From Pseudomonas flavescens (lineage in GTDB: Bacteria; Pseudomonadota; Gammaproteobacteria; Pseudomonadales; Pseudomonadaceae), in assembly GCF_013408425.1 (NCBI RefSeq), contig NZ_JACBYV010000001.1:5887878-5951877 (forward strand): a DNA stretch of 64,000 nt, read 5' to 3'. Below the pieces are notes generated by a model. That model was not told the origin of the DNA. It did no database searches and saw nothing but the letters and a program-made list of their open reading frames with translations. Below, in pieces: positions 21,248 to 29,174 of this stretch; position 1 is the stretch's first letter, and each line of letters starts with the position of its first letter. The translations under genes were made by a program, and so were the position numbers.

Positions 21248-21661
21248 TCAGACGGCCAGGCGTTGTTGCAGCGTCAGACGGCCGAGCAGCAGTTCCCAGG
21301 GATTCAGTGATTCCGCGAGCAACGCGTTGGTCTTGCTCCGTTCGCTTTCATCAAGCGTTGTCAGGGACTGCGGTTGCAGGGCCAGCTGATCGAGGGTGAG
21401 GGCACTTTCGGTGTCGTGCACCGAACAGACGAACTGGCGCTGCATCATCACATCTTCGAGGGTGCGAATGCCTTGTACCGGGGCCTCATCCGCCGCTGCC
21501 GGAGCGGGGAGCGGGAGCGTGCTATTGGCAGGGCTTTCCATCGACCACAGCACGCTGCGCAGAATCTGGTCGTACAGCGCCGAGCTGGCACTCGAGGGTG
21601 TACCGGCTTTCTGAGACGCGACCCGGGGATCACCGGGAATACGGGAGATGACATCGAACAT
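21248..21661 (-). CDS. Hypothetical protein, no recognised domain
   Basis: The 137-residue predicted protein has no signal peptide or membrane helix. The first 60 residues are Ala/Pro/Ser-rich, and the C-terminal half is acidic to amphipathic (ALTLDQLALQ, NPWELLLGRLTLQQR). I recognise no family. It fills the gap between two clear genes and is antisense to neither, which supports it being real. The start is uncertain because no strong ribosome binding site precedes ATG 21661. Confidence 0.5.
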   Translation of the reverse strand: MFDVISRIPGDPRVASQKAGTPSSASSALYDQILRSVLWSMESPANSTLPLPAPAAADEAPVQGIRTLEDVMMQRQFVCSVHDTESALTLDQLALQPQSLTTLDESERSKTNALLAESLNPWELLLGRLTLQQRLAV

Positions 21662-21756
21662 CGGGCGGCTGGCTCTGGCAAACTATCGCATAGACAGGCT
21701 ATCGGCCGATCAAGGCCCACATTGAGCCCTTTACCGTTATCGATGGACGATCCGCA

Positions 21757-22536
21757 ATGAGTGAAAGACAGCCCGCCGCGCGTATCCGCATGGAGGCCCT
21801 CGCCCCGCACCTGCATGAAGCAGCGCAACAGTGGGCGCAGCGCCTCGGGTTGCCGGTGGAGGGGGAGGCCGAGTTCGCGCTGCAGCTGGGCGAAGCCGGC
21901 TTGCAACTGGTCGAACTTGGCCCTCAGGCGCCGGGGCCGGTGCGGGTGGATTTCGTCGAGGGCGCGGTCGCGCACCGGCGTCAGTTCGGGGGTGGTGCCG
22001 GGCAGATGATCGCCAAGGCCGTGGGCATCCAGCCGGGCATCCGGCCCCGGATGCTGGATGCCACCGCTGGTCTCGGACGCGATGCCTTCGTGCTCGCCAG
22101 CCTCGGTTGCACCGTCAGCCTGATCGAGCGCCAGCCGCTGATCGGCGCGCTGCTCGAGGACGGCCTGCTGCGGGCTGCCGCCGATGCCGAGGTGGCGGCC
22201 ATCGTCGCGCGCATGCGTCTGCTGCAGGGCAACGCCATTTCCATCATGGCCGACTGGCAAGAGCAAGCGCCTCAGGTGATCTACCTAGACCCGATGTTTC
22301 CCCATCGCGACAAGAGCGCACTGGTGAAGAAGGAGATGCGCCTGTTCAGGCCTTTCGTTGGAGACGATCCGGATGCTCCGGCGTTGCTGGAAGCGGCCCT
22401 CGAACTCGCCAGCCACCGCGTGGTGGTCAAACGCCCACGCAAGGCGCCGATCATCGAGGGGGCGAAACCAGGTTATGCACTGGAGGGTAAGTCCAGCCGT
22501 TACGACATTTACCCGCTGAAGAAACTCACGCCTTAG
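21757..22536 (+). CDS. rsmJ: 16S rRNA m2G1516 methyltransferase RsmJ
   Basis: RsmJ methylates guanosine 1516 of 16S rRNA. The 259-residue protein has the SAM-binding motif ([19 protein letters not shown] at about 100-118), an acidic residue after the next strand (LIERQPL), and the family-specific catalytic-loop segment [20 protein letters not shown]. The C-terminus ([13 protein letters not shown]) also matches RsmJ. Its stop codon shares bases with the left terminal inverted repeat of the element that follows. Confidence 0.93.
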   Translation: MSERQPAARIRMEALAPHLHEAAQQWAQRLGLPVEGEAEFALQLGEAGLQLVELGPQAPGPVRVDFVEGAVAHRRQFGGGAGQMIAKAVGIQPGIRPRMLDATAGLGRDAFVLASLGCTVSLIERQPLIGALLEDGLLRAAADAEVAAIVARMRLLQGNAISIMADWQEQAPQVIYLDPMFPHRDKSALVKKEMRLFRPFVGDDPDAPALLEAALELASHRVVVKRPRKAPIIEGAKPGYALEGKSSRYDIYPLKKLTP

Positions 22537-22755
22537 AACCTGTTCACGATCTTTCGGCTCGACTTCAGCGCTTTAGCTGCAAAGTGGGGCGAAAGCAGCC
22601 GTTCGCCGATCCATTGTGGGAGCGCGCCACGCGCGCGAAAAATCGCGGGCATGGACTGGGCGTCCCCGCCCGCTCCCACAGATACTGCGCCGATGACCGC
22701 TAACGCCTTGTAGCAGTCTCTCTACTGTCGCCTAGAAAGATCGTGAACAGGTTCT
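22535..22755. mobile_element. MITE-like element with 21-bp terminal inverted repeats
   Basis: A 221-base non-coding segment is bounded by perfect inverted repeats: AGAACCTGTTCACGATCTTTC at 22535-22555 (21 bases, described here only as the arm) and its exact complement at 22735-22755. No transposase lies inside. No clear target-site duplication can be read at the edges. The left arm overlaps the rsmJ stop codon. The arm length, size and missing gene suggest a non-autonomous element. A large RNA hairpin acting as terminator or stabiliser is the alternative. Confidence 0.6.
22615..22680. repeat. REP-like inverted pair inside the MITE-like element
   Basis: TGTGGGAGCG (22615-22624) and its complement CGCTCCCACA (22671-22680) enclose a 46-base G+C-rich spacer with further small stems. 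Short palindromic pairs built on GTGGGAGCG are common intergenic REP sequences in pseudomonads. Here the pair is nested within longer terminal inverted repeats. Confidence 0.65.
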
Positions 22756-22806
22756 TGAGCGAACCGCTCTGCGGTCTCGATCCAACCTGAACGTTTTTAC
22801 TGGCAC

Positions 22807-22857
22807 CTACCTCAGATTCTGAACGGATGCACCAGACATCCGAGCGAACCGAGGTAG
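22807..22857 (+). promoter_or_regulatory. Leader hairpin able to cover the paoA ribosome binding site
   Basis: CTACCTC (22807-22813) is complementary to GAGGTAG (22851-22857), which contains the likely Shine-Dalgarno sequence of the next gene, 5 bases before its ATG. Between them is a second stem, GGATG/CATCC (22825-22829 and 22837-22841). Pairing of the outer arms would hide the ribosome binding site. No known riboswitch class is recognised. Confidence 0.4.
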
Positions 22858-22861
22858 CCCC

Positions 22862-23371
22862 ATGAGCGAGACCATCACTGACGGCTCACAACGCCGTGCG
22901 ATTTCCCTGTCGTTGAACGGCAGCCCCCTCAACATCGAGGTGTATCCGTGGATCACCGCCCTCGATCTGCTGCGTGAAGAACTCGACCTGATCGGCACCA
23001 AGAAGGGCTGTGATCACGGTCAGTGCGGTGCCTGCACGGTGCTGCTCGACGGCCGCAGGGTCAACGCCTGTCTGACCCTGGCGGTGATGCTCGACGGCCA
23101 CGAGCTGACGACCATCGAAGGGCTGGCGCAGAACGGCGAGCTGCATCCGATGCAGCGCGCTTTCGTCAAACACGATGCCTTCCAGTGCGGCTACTGCACG
23201 CCCGGACAGATCTGTTCGGCGGTCGGTCTGGCGGCTGAAGGGCGCATCGACGATGCCGCTGACATTCGCGAGCGGATGAGCGGCAACCTGTGCCGCTGCG
23301 GTGCCTACAGCAACATCGTCGCGGCCATCGAAGAAGCCTTGCCGGCCTGTGAAAAGGCGGTGCGCCCATGA
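22862..23371 (+). CDS. paoA: Molybdenum hydroxylase, [2Fe-2S] subunit (PaoA/YagT type)
   Basis: The 169-residue protein has the two [2Fe-2S] domains of xanthine-oxidase-family enzymes. The plant-ferredoxin-like cluster uses Cys50, 55, 58 and 70 (GCDHGQCGAC). The helical-domain cluster uses Cys109, 112, 144 and 146 (CGYC and CRC). It relays electrons from the molybdenum site to FAD. Unlike E. coli PaoA it has no Tat signal peptide, so the enzyme should be cytoplasmic. It overlaps the FAD-subunit gene by four bases. Confidence 0.92.
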   Translation: MSETITDGSQRRAISLSLNGSPLNIEVYPWITALDLLREELDLIGTKKGCDHGQCGACTVLLDGRRVNACLTLAVMLDGHELTTIEGLAQNGELHPMQRAFVKHDAFQCGYCTPGQICSAVGLAAEGRIDDAADIRERMSGNLCRCGAYSNIVAAIEEALPACEKAVRP

Positions 23372-24357
23372 CGCCTTTCGCCTACAGCAAACCCCAGGGC
23401 ATCGACGAAGCCGTGCGCCTGGCCGGGCCGGACAGCCTGTTCATCGCCGGTGGCACCAACATCGTCGACCTGATGAAGGAAAACCTGGTGCGGCCCAAGC
23501 GGCTGATCGACATCAATGCCTTGCCCCTGCGCGACGTGGAGCCCACTGCCGATGGTGGCCTGCGCATCGGAGCGCTGGTCAGCAATGCCGATCTGGCCTG
23601 GCACCCGGAGGTGGAGGGTCGCTATCCGCTGCTCAGCCAGGCGCTGTTGTCCGGTGCCTCGCCGCAGTTGCGCAACATGGCCAGTGCCGGCGGCAACCTG
23701 CTGCAGCGTACCCGCTGCCATTACTTCTACGACAGCCAGGTGCCGTGCAACAAGCGCGAGCCCGGCAGTGGTTGCCCGGCGCGCGTGGGCCTCAACCGCT
23801 ACCACGCGCTATTCGGTGCCAGTGAGCACTGCGTGGCGGTACACCCCTCGGACTTCTGCGTGGCGCTCGCCGCGCTCGACGCTCAGGTGGTAATCATCGG
23901 CCCCGGCGGCGAGCGCCGCGTGCCCTTCGCCGAGTTCCATCGCCTGCCGGGCGATACCCCACAGCAGGATACCGTGCTGGAGGCGGGTGAGCTGATCCTG
24001 GCCATCGAGTTGCCGGCCGAGGGTTTCGCCTCCCATCACGCCTACCTCAAGTTGCGTGATCGGGCCTCGTTCGCCTTCGCCCTGGTATCGGTGGCGGCGG
24101 CGCTGAAGTTCGATGCCGATGGGCAGATCCGCCAGGCGCGCCTGGCCCTGGGCGGGGTTGCGCACAAACCCTGGCGGCGCATCGAGGTGGAGGACAGCCT
24201 GGTCGGCCTGACCGCCAGCAACGAGCACTTCGAGGCGGCCGCGGAGTTGCTTCTCCGCGATGCTCAGCCGCTGATCCACAACGGCTTCAAGGTGGAGCTG
24301 GCGCGCCGCGCCATCGTTCGCGCCCTGACCACCGCCGCAGAAGGAGACCGCCCATGA
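23368..24357 (+). CDS. paoB: Molybdenum hydroxylase, FAD-binding subunit (PaoB/YagS type)
   Basis: The 329-residue protein has the CO-dehydrogenase flavoprotein fold, with the FAD phosphate loop FIAGGTNIVDLMK at 25-37 and a second loop near ASAGGN (105-110). Between about 117 and 155 it contains a cysteine-rich insertion (Cys117, 127, 136, 155) matching the extra [4Fe-4S] site described for PaoB-type subunits. It passes electrons to the final acceptor. It overlaps both neighbours by four bases, so the three genes form a tightly coupled operon. Confidence 0.9.
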   Translation: MTPFAYSKPQGIDEAVRLAGPDSLFIAGGTNIVDLMKENLVRPKRLIDINALPLRDVEPTADGGLRIGALVSNADLAWHPEVEGRYPLLSQALLSGASPQLRNMASAGGNLLQRTRCHYFYDSQVPCNKREPGSGCPARVGLNRYHALFGASEHCVAVHPSDFCVALAALDAQVVIIGPGGERRVPFAEFHRLPGDTPQQDTVLEAGELILAIELPAEGFASHHAYLKLRDRASFAFALVSVAAALKFDADGQIRQARLALGGVAHKPWRRIEVEDSLVGLTASNEHFEAAAELLLRDAQPLIHNGFKVELARRAIVRALTTAAEGDRP

Positions 24358-26549
24358 ACGCGCCTACGCTCGGCAAACCCCTCGACCGTGTCGACGGCCC
24401 GCTGAAGGTCAGTGGCCAGGCCCGTTATGCGGCTGAATATCCCGCCGATGATCTGCTGCACGGCAGCGTGATCTGCAGCGTGATCGCACGCGGCCGCATC
24501 ACCCGCATCGATGCCTCGGCAGCCGAGGCTCTGCCTGGGGTCAAACGGGTGCTCAGCCATGAAAGTCGTCCGCCAATGGCGCAGGACGATGAGAGCTATG
24601 AAGACGACGACGCGGCCGACGGCTCGCCCTTTCGTCCGCTGTTCAACGCGCGCGTGCGCTACAGCGGCCAGCCCGTGGCACTGGTGGTCGCCGACAGTCT
24701 GGAGCTCGCTCGCCATGCCGCTTCGCTGGTGCGCATCGAGTACCAGCAGCAGCCTCATGCCACGGACCTTCTGCAGGTGCTCGACAGTGCCCATGCAGCG
24801 CCGGCCGAACTGCCGGAGCGTCGTGGCGACGCCGATGCGATCATCGCGGGTGCACCGCTGCGCCTGGAGCTCGAATACGAGCTACCCAACGAGTATCACC
24901 ACCCCATGGAGCCCCATGCCTCGACGGTGATCTTCCAGGCCGACGGTAGCTTGCTGGTGCACGACAAGACCCAGGGGCCGCAGAACAGTCAGCAGTACCT
25001 GGCCAGCGTGCTCAAGCTCGACCCTGCGCGGGTGCGTATTCTGTCGTCCTTCGTTGGCGGCGCGTTCGGTTCGGGGCTGCGCCCGCAGTATCAGTTGCCA
25101 CTGGCGGCCATGGCGGCCTTGACCTTGCAGCAATCGGTACGTGTCACGCTCACCCGCCAGCAGATGTTCACCTTCGGCTATCGCCCCCGTACCGTGCAGC
25201 GGCTGCAACTGGGCGCAGCCGCCGACGGCAGGCTGCAGGGGCTGGTGCACGAAGTGATCGGCCAGACCTCGCGCTTCGAAGACTTCACCGAACACGTCGC
25301 CGAGTGGTCGGGCATGCTCTACCACTGCGACCATCTGCGCCTGGCCTATCGTTTGGCGCCACTGGACGTTTACACCCCGCTGGACATGCGCGCGCCTGGC
25401 GCCGCGACAGGGCTGTTCGCCCTGGAATCGGCCATGGACGAACTGGCCTGGGCGGCTGGCGTCGACCCCGTGCAACTGCGCCTGACCAACTACGCGGAAA
25501 CCAACCAGAACGAAGGCAAGCCATACTCCAGCAAGGAGCTGCGAGCCTGCTACCAACAGGGCGCCGACGCTTTCGGCTGGAGCAAGCGCAGCCCGCAACC
25601 GCGCAGCATGCGCGTGGGTGATCAACTGATCGGCTACGGCATGGCCACCGGGGTGTGGGAGGCTATGCAGATGCCGGCCAGTGCCCGCGCCACGCTGACC
25701 GCCGATGGTCGTCTGATCGTCGCCAGCGCGACCTGCGACATCGGCCCTGGCACTGCCACGGTCATGACTCAGATCGCCGCCGACACCCTCGGTATGGATC
25801 CCGCCCGTGTCGAGTTCCGACTTGGCGACTCGAGCCTGCCCAAGGCGCCGTTGCAGGGCGGCTCCTTCACCGTATCTTCGGTCGGCAGTGCGGTGCGCGA
25901 AGCCTGTCTGGCGCTGGCTGAACAGCTCTGCGATGCTGCCCGGCAACTGCCCGGGGCGCCCTTCAGCGATGCCAGCGCATTGCGTTTCGCCGGCGGTCGC
26001 GTGCAGCAGGGCGAGGATACCGAGCGGTCGGTAGATCTCGACACGCTGCTGGCTCGCCACGGCAGCCTCGAAGCTGAGGTGCAGGCACAGCCCGGCAAAC
26101 TGCGCGAGCGCTATGCCAGCGCCACCCACTCGGCGGTGTTCGTCGAGGTGCAGGTGGATGAGGCCTTGGGCACCGTGCGGGTTACCCGGGTGGTCAGCGC
26201 GATTGCCGCTGGCCGGGTGATCAATGCCAAGACCGCGCGCAGCCAGATTCTCGGTGGTGTGGTCTGGGGTATCGGCATGGCCCTGCACGAGGAGGCGATG
26301 ATCGATCACGAGCTGGGTCGCTGCATGAACCACAACCTGGCCGATTATCACCTGCCGGTGCATGCGGACATTGGTGATATCGAGGTGATCTTCGTCGACG
26401 AGGACGACCCGATCGTCAACCCGCTGGGCTCCAAGGGCGTTGGTGAAATCGGTATCGTCGGCGTCGCTGCGGCAGTGGCCAATGCGGTCTATCACGCCAC
26501 CGGCAAGCGTATCCGCCAGTTGCCGATCACCCTCGACAAGCTGCTTTGA
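24354..26549 (+). CDS. paoC: Molybdenum hydroxylase, molybdopterin-cofactor subunit (PaoC/YagR type)
   Basis: The 731-residue catalytic subunit begins with GKPLDRVDGPLKVSGQARY and contains the FVGGAFGSG cofactor-binding loop and QGGSFTVSSVG. The base catalyst is Glu698 in GVGEIG, conserved in xanthine-oxidase-family enzymes. It would oxidise aldehydes, or hydroxylate heterocycles, with water as oxygen donor. The subunit order and the length near 730 fit aldehyde oxidoreductase PaoABC better than xanthine dehydrogenase. A PaoD/XdhC cofactor-insertion chaperone gene is not in the window. The 3' end overlaps the convergent EamA gene by 23 bases. Confidence 0.9.
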   Translation: MNAPTLGKPLDRVDGPLKVSGQARYAAEYPADDLLHGSVICSVIARGRITRIDASAAEALPGVKRVLSHESRPPMAQDDESYEDDDAADGSPFRPLFNARVRYSGQPVALVVADSLELARHAASLVRIEYQQQPHATDLLQVLDSAHAAPAELPERRGDADAIIAGAPLRLELEYELPNEYHHPMEPHASTVIFQADGSLLVHDKTQGPQNSQQYLASVLKLDPARVRILSSFVGGAFGSGLRPQYQLPLAAMAALTLQQSVRVTLTRQQMFTFGYRPRTVQRLQLGAAADGRLQGLVHEVIGQTSRFEDFTEHVAEWSGMLYHCDHLRLAYRLAPLDVYTPLDMRAPGAATGLFALESAMDELAWAAGVDPVQLRLTNYAETNQNEGKPYSSKELRACYQQGADAFGWSKRSPQPRSMRVGDQLIGYGMATGVWEAMQMPASARATLTADGRLIVASATCDIGPGTATVMTQIAADTLGMDPARVEFRLGDSSLPKAPLQGGSFTVSSVGSAVREACLALAEQLCDAARQLPGAPFSDASALRFAGGRVQQGEDTERSVDLDTLLARHGSLEAEVQAQPGKLRERYASATHSAVFVEVQVDEALGTVRVTRVVSAIAAGRVINAKTARSQILGGVVWGIGMALHEEAMIDHELGRCMNHNLADYHLPVHADIGDIEVIFVDEDDPIVNPLGSKGVGEIGIVGVAAAVANAVYHATGKRIRQLPITLDKLL

Positions 26550-27492
26550 GCGACGCAGATGACGGGTCCGCCGCGGCAGGCCCGTCATCGCGTTGTCCCG
26601 GTTCGCTACGCACCACCAGCCAGATACCCACTCCAGAAATCACCGTGCCCAGGCCCATCAGCCAGGACAGCGGCTCACCGAACATCGCCCAGGCCCACAC
26701 CAGGGTCACTGCCGGGCTCAGGTACAGCACGCTGGCCACCCGGGTTGGCGTCGAGCGCTTCAGGCACAGCCAGTACAAGCCGTAGCCGCCGGTGGTGGAA
26801 ATGCTCGTCCACAGCACGCTCAGGGCGAAACCAGTGGAGGGCAGCGGCATCAGGCTGCCGTCCATTGCGGCCAGCAGCGCAAACGGCACGCAACAGATGC
26901 AGCACTGCAGCCACAGGTTGCCGAGCAGGTCGAGCGACGATGTGGCCTTGGTGCGTTTCTGCCACAGAGTGGCGATCGCCAGCGAGAGCATGCCCAGCAG
27001 TGGCAAACCATAGACCCACAACTGCGCATCGCCCCAAGCCAGCGCATCCGAGGTGACCAGCACCACGCCCGTCAGACCGATGATCAGGCCGAGCCGGGTG
27101 CGCCAACCCAGATGTTGTCGGAACACCAGCACGCTGAGCAGGGCGACCCCCATGGGCAGCAGGTCGGCCAATAGAGCGGCGAGCCCGGCAGGCACGCCCA
27201 GGGCGATGCCCTGAACCACACCGGCCAGGTAACCGCCCATCGCCAGCAAACCGATGCCGGCGTGGCGCAGCAGGGTGGCAGGCGAGGCGTGGCGCAGACG
27301 CGGTAACGCCCAGGGCGCCAGCAGCAGCGCGAACAGCAGGCTGCGCCAGAACACTACCAGCATGGCGGGTGCATGATCGAGGGAGAAGCGGGCGCCGATA
27401 AAGCCCGAGCTCCAGATCACCACCAGCGCCGCTTCGAGTACCAGCAGCGGAATGGCGACGGGCCAGAGGCGAGCGGTGGGTGCAGAGGACAT
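26527..27492 (-). CDS. EamA/DMT family transporter
   Basis: The 321-residue protein has about ten membrane helices arranged as two EamA repeats. VIWSSGFIGARFSLDHAPAM in helix 1 and the loop between repeats are typical of drug/metabolite transporters such as RhtA or YdcZ-like exporters. The substrate is unknown. It is divergently arranged with a LysR gene 98 bases away, which probably regulates it. Confidence 0.88.
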   Translation of the reverse strand: MSSAPTARLWPVAIPLLVLEAALVVIWSSGFIGARFSLDHAPAMLVVFWRSLLFALLLAPWALPRLRHASPATLLRHAGIGLLAMGGYLAGVVQGIALGVPAGLAALLADLLPMGVALLSVLVFRQHLGWRTRLGLIIGLTGVVLVTSDALAWGDAQLWVYGLPLLGMLSLAIATLWQKRTKATSSLDLLGNLWLQCCICCVPFALLAAMDGSLMPLPSTGFALSVLWTSISTTGGYGLYWLCLKRSTPTRVASVLYLSPAVTLVWAWAMFGEPLSWLMGLGTVISGVGIWLVVRSEPGQRDDGPAAADPSSASLKAACRG

Positions 27493-27560
27493 GGCAGATG
27501 ACCGGACGAAGGGTGTAGGTCCAGGCTACGAAAGCGGGATAATCTAATAAATCAAAATGT

Positions 27561-27571
27561 ATTGAATCAAT
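27561..27571. promoter_or_regulatory. Small palindrome between EamA and LysR genes
   Basis: ATTGAATCAAT is an 11-base palindrome in an A+T-rich stretch of the divergent intergenic region, 20 bases before the LysR ATG. Its place fits a LysR autoregulatory site, but the motif is short and could be chance. Confidence 0.3.
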
Positions 27572-27590
27572 CGTTCGGATTTTTTGAATT

Positions 27591-28445
27591 ATGAGCGCCA
27601 TACTCGACATCGAACTGATCCGCACCTTCCACACGGTGGCGCGCAGCGGCCGCTTCAAGGCCGCCGCCGAGCAACTGCACAAGAGTCCGGCGGCGATCAG
27701 CGTGCATATCCAGCGCCTGGAAGCGGTCGCCGGGGGGCGGTTGTTCGACCGCGACAATCAGTCGGTGGCGTTGACCGTGCTGGGCAAACGGCTGTTGCGC
27801 TCGACCAGCGAACTGCTCAGCACCCACGACCGGGTGCTCGCCGAGCTGCACGGCCCGCGGCTGGTCGGGCGCATTCGACTGGGAATACCCGACGAGTACG
27901 CCGCCCATGTGATCCGCGACATCCTGCCGGTCTTCGCGGCGGCCTGGCCCAACGTGGTGCTGGAGGTGAAGACCGCCTCCAGCTACACGCTGCGTGACCA
28001 GGTGCAGGCCGGCAAGCTGCATGCTGCGGTGCTTAACCTGCCGCTGCAGCAGCGCGAGCCCAGGGCCCAGGCGCTGGTCGCCACCACGCCGGTATGGGTC
28101 GCGGCGGCGTCCCATCCGCAGCCCGGAAAAGGCATCATCCCACTGGCCATTCACGCCGCCGACTGCCCGTACCGCAGCCTGATGCTGGAGTCGCTGAAAG
28201 TGGCCGGTCACACCTGGCGGGTGGTGCTGGAAAGCCCGTCCAGCCAGGCCATCAGGGCCTGCGTCGAGTCGGGGCTGGCAATTACCCTGATGGATCGCGC
28301 GAAAATGAGCAGCGCCATGCGCATCGTCGAGGAACTGCCCCAGGCCACTGAGCACCAGGTGGTGTTCCTGCGCTCATCCAGGGCGCGCGACAACGAGGCG
28401 ATCGAGCTGCTTGCCCAGGCCATTCATCAGCATTTCCGGCTGTGA
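27591..28445 (+). CDS. LysR family transcriptional regulator
   Basis: The 284-residue protein has an N-terminal winged helix-turn-helix (about 7-66, FHTVARSGRFKAAAEQL ... AISVHIQRLE) and a C-terminal effector-binding domain (about 90-284). The divergent EamA gene is the natural target. The inducer cannot be inferred. The arrangement resembles ArgP- or LysR-type control of amino-acid or metabolite exporters. Confidence 0.88.
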   Translation: MSAILDIELIRTFHTVARSGRFKAAAEQLHKSPAAISVHIQRLEAVAGGRLFDRDNQSVALTVLGKRLLRSTSELLSTHDRVLAELHGPRLVGRIRLGIPDEYAAHVIRDILPVFAAAWPNVVLEVKTASSYTLRDQVQAGKLHAAVLNLPLQQREPRAQALVATTPVWVAAASHPQPGKGIIPLAIHAADCPYRSLMLESLKVAGHTWRVVLESPSSQAIRACVESGLAITLMDRAKMSSAMRIVEELPQATEHQVVFLRSSRARDNEAIELLAQAIHQHFRL

Positions 28446-28498
28446 GCAGGGTGCCTGCAGCGAATGCCTTCACCCAGGGTTTCGCGTGTAGCGACTTG

Positions 28499-28513
28499 TA
28501 GACGACCGGTCTA
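28499..28513. promoter_or_regulatory. NemR-type operator upstream of nemR
   Basis: The 15-base sequence TAGACGACCGGTCTA (arms TAGAC and GTCTA) lies 23 bases before the nemR ATG. An identical copy precedes nemA. It resembles the TAGACC-type box of E. coli NemR, so autorepression is likely. Confidence 0.8.
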
Positions 28514-28536
28514 TTTTTTTCTATCATGCGCGGCAT

Positions 28537-29118
28537 ATGAAAAAACCAGCTCAAGACATGCGACAGCACATCATCGATGTGGCCAAGTCGCTGATGACCC
28601 ATAAAGGCTATACCGCCGTGGGCCTGGCAGAGGTATTGAGTACCGCTGGCGTGCCCAAGGGGTCGTTCTACTACTACTTCAAGTCGAAGGAAGAGTTCGG
28701 CCAGGCGTTGCTGGAGGAGTACTTCTCCGAATACCTGGGGCGTGTCGATGCGCTCATGGCGCGGCCGGGTAGCGGCGCCGAGCGTCTACTGGCCTACTTC
28801 AACTACTGGACGGAGACTCAGGGCACCGAGCTTCCCGAGGGCAAGTGCCTGGTCGTGAAACTGGGCGCAGAGGTCTGTGACCTGTCCGAAGACATGCGTG
28901 GCGTTCTCGAAAGAGGGACGGCGAAGATCATTCAGCGCATCACCGCCTGTGTCGATATGGGCGTCGCCGATGGCAGCGTCGATGCGGATGGAAATAGCAG
29001 AGACTTCGCTGAATCGCTCTATCAACTCTGGCTGGGGGCCAGTCTCCTGGTGAAGGTGAACAAGTCCACCGAGTCTTTCGACACCGCCATGAGCATGACC
29101 AAGCGCCTGCTTCGTTAG
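28537..29118 (+). CDS. nemR: TetR-family electrophile-sensing repressor, NemR-like
   Basis: The 193-residue protein has a TetR DNA-binding domain (about 8-55, with GVPKGSFYYYFKSKEEF) and a ligand domain in which KCLVVKLGAEV places Cys104. Lys173 lies 69 residues on. As I recall, E. coli NemR uses Cys106 and Lys175, with the same spacing, to sense hypochlorite and reactive carbonyls. Together with identical operators before itself and nemA, this makes a NemR role convincing. It should repress this cluster until electrophiles modify it. Confidence 0.87.
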   Translation: MKKPAQDMRQHIIDVAKSLMTHKGYTAVGLAEVLSTAGVPKGSFYYYFKSKEEFGQALLEEYFSEYLGRVDALMARPGSGAERLLAYFNYWTETQGTELPEGKCLVVKLGAEVCDLSEDMRGVLERGTAKIIQRITACVDMGVADGSVDADGNSRDFAESLYQLWLGASLLVKVNKSTESFDTAMSMTKRLLR

Positions 29119-29143
29119 CATGCGCTTTTTTTTACCCGGTAAC

Positions 29144-29158
29144 TAGACGACCGGTCTA
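29144..29158. promoter_or_regulatory. NemR-type operator upstream of nemA
   Basis: A second exact copy of TAGACGACCGGTCTA lies 16 bases before the preferred nemA start and 25 bases after the nemR stop. It implies that nemA has its own regulated promoter in addition to read-through from nemR. Confidence 0.8.
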
Positions 29159-29174
29159 CTTTTGGATGATTCAG

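Noticed and set aside
24882..26588. 568-codon minus-strand frame over paoC
   Set aside because: Shadow of the molybdopterin subunit; composition is His/Arg/Gly-rich and not protein-like.
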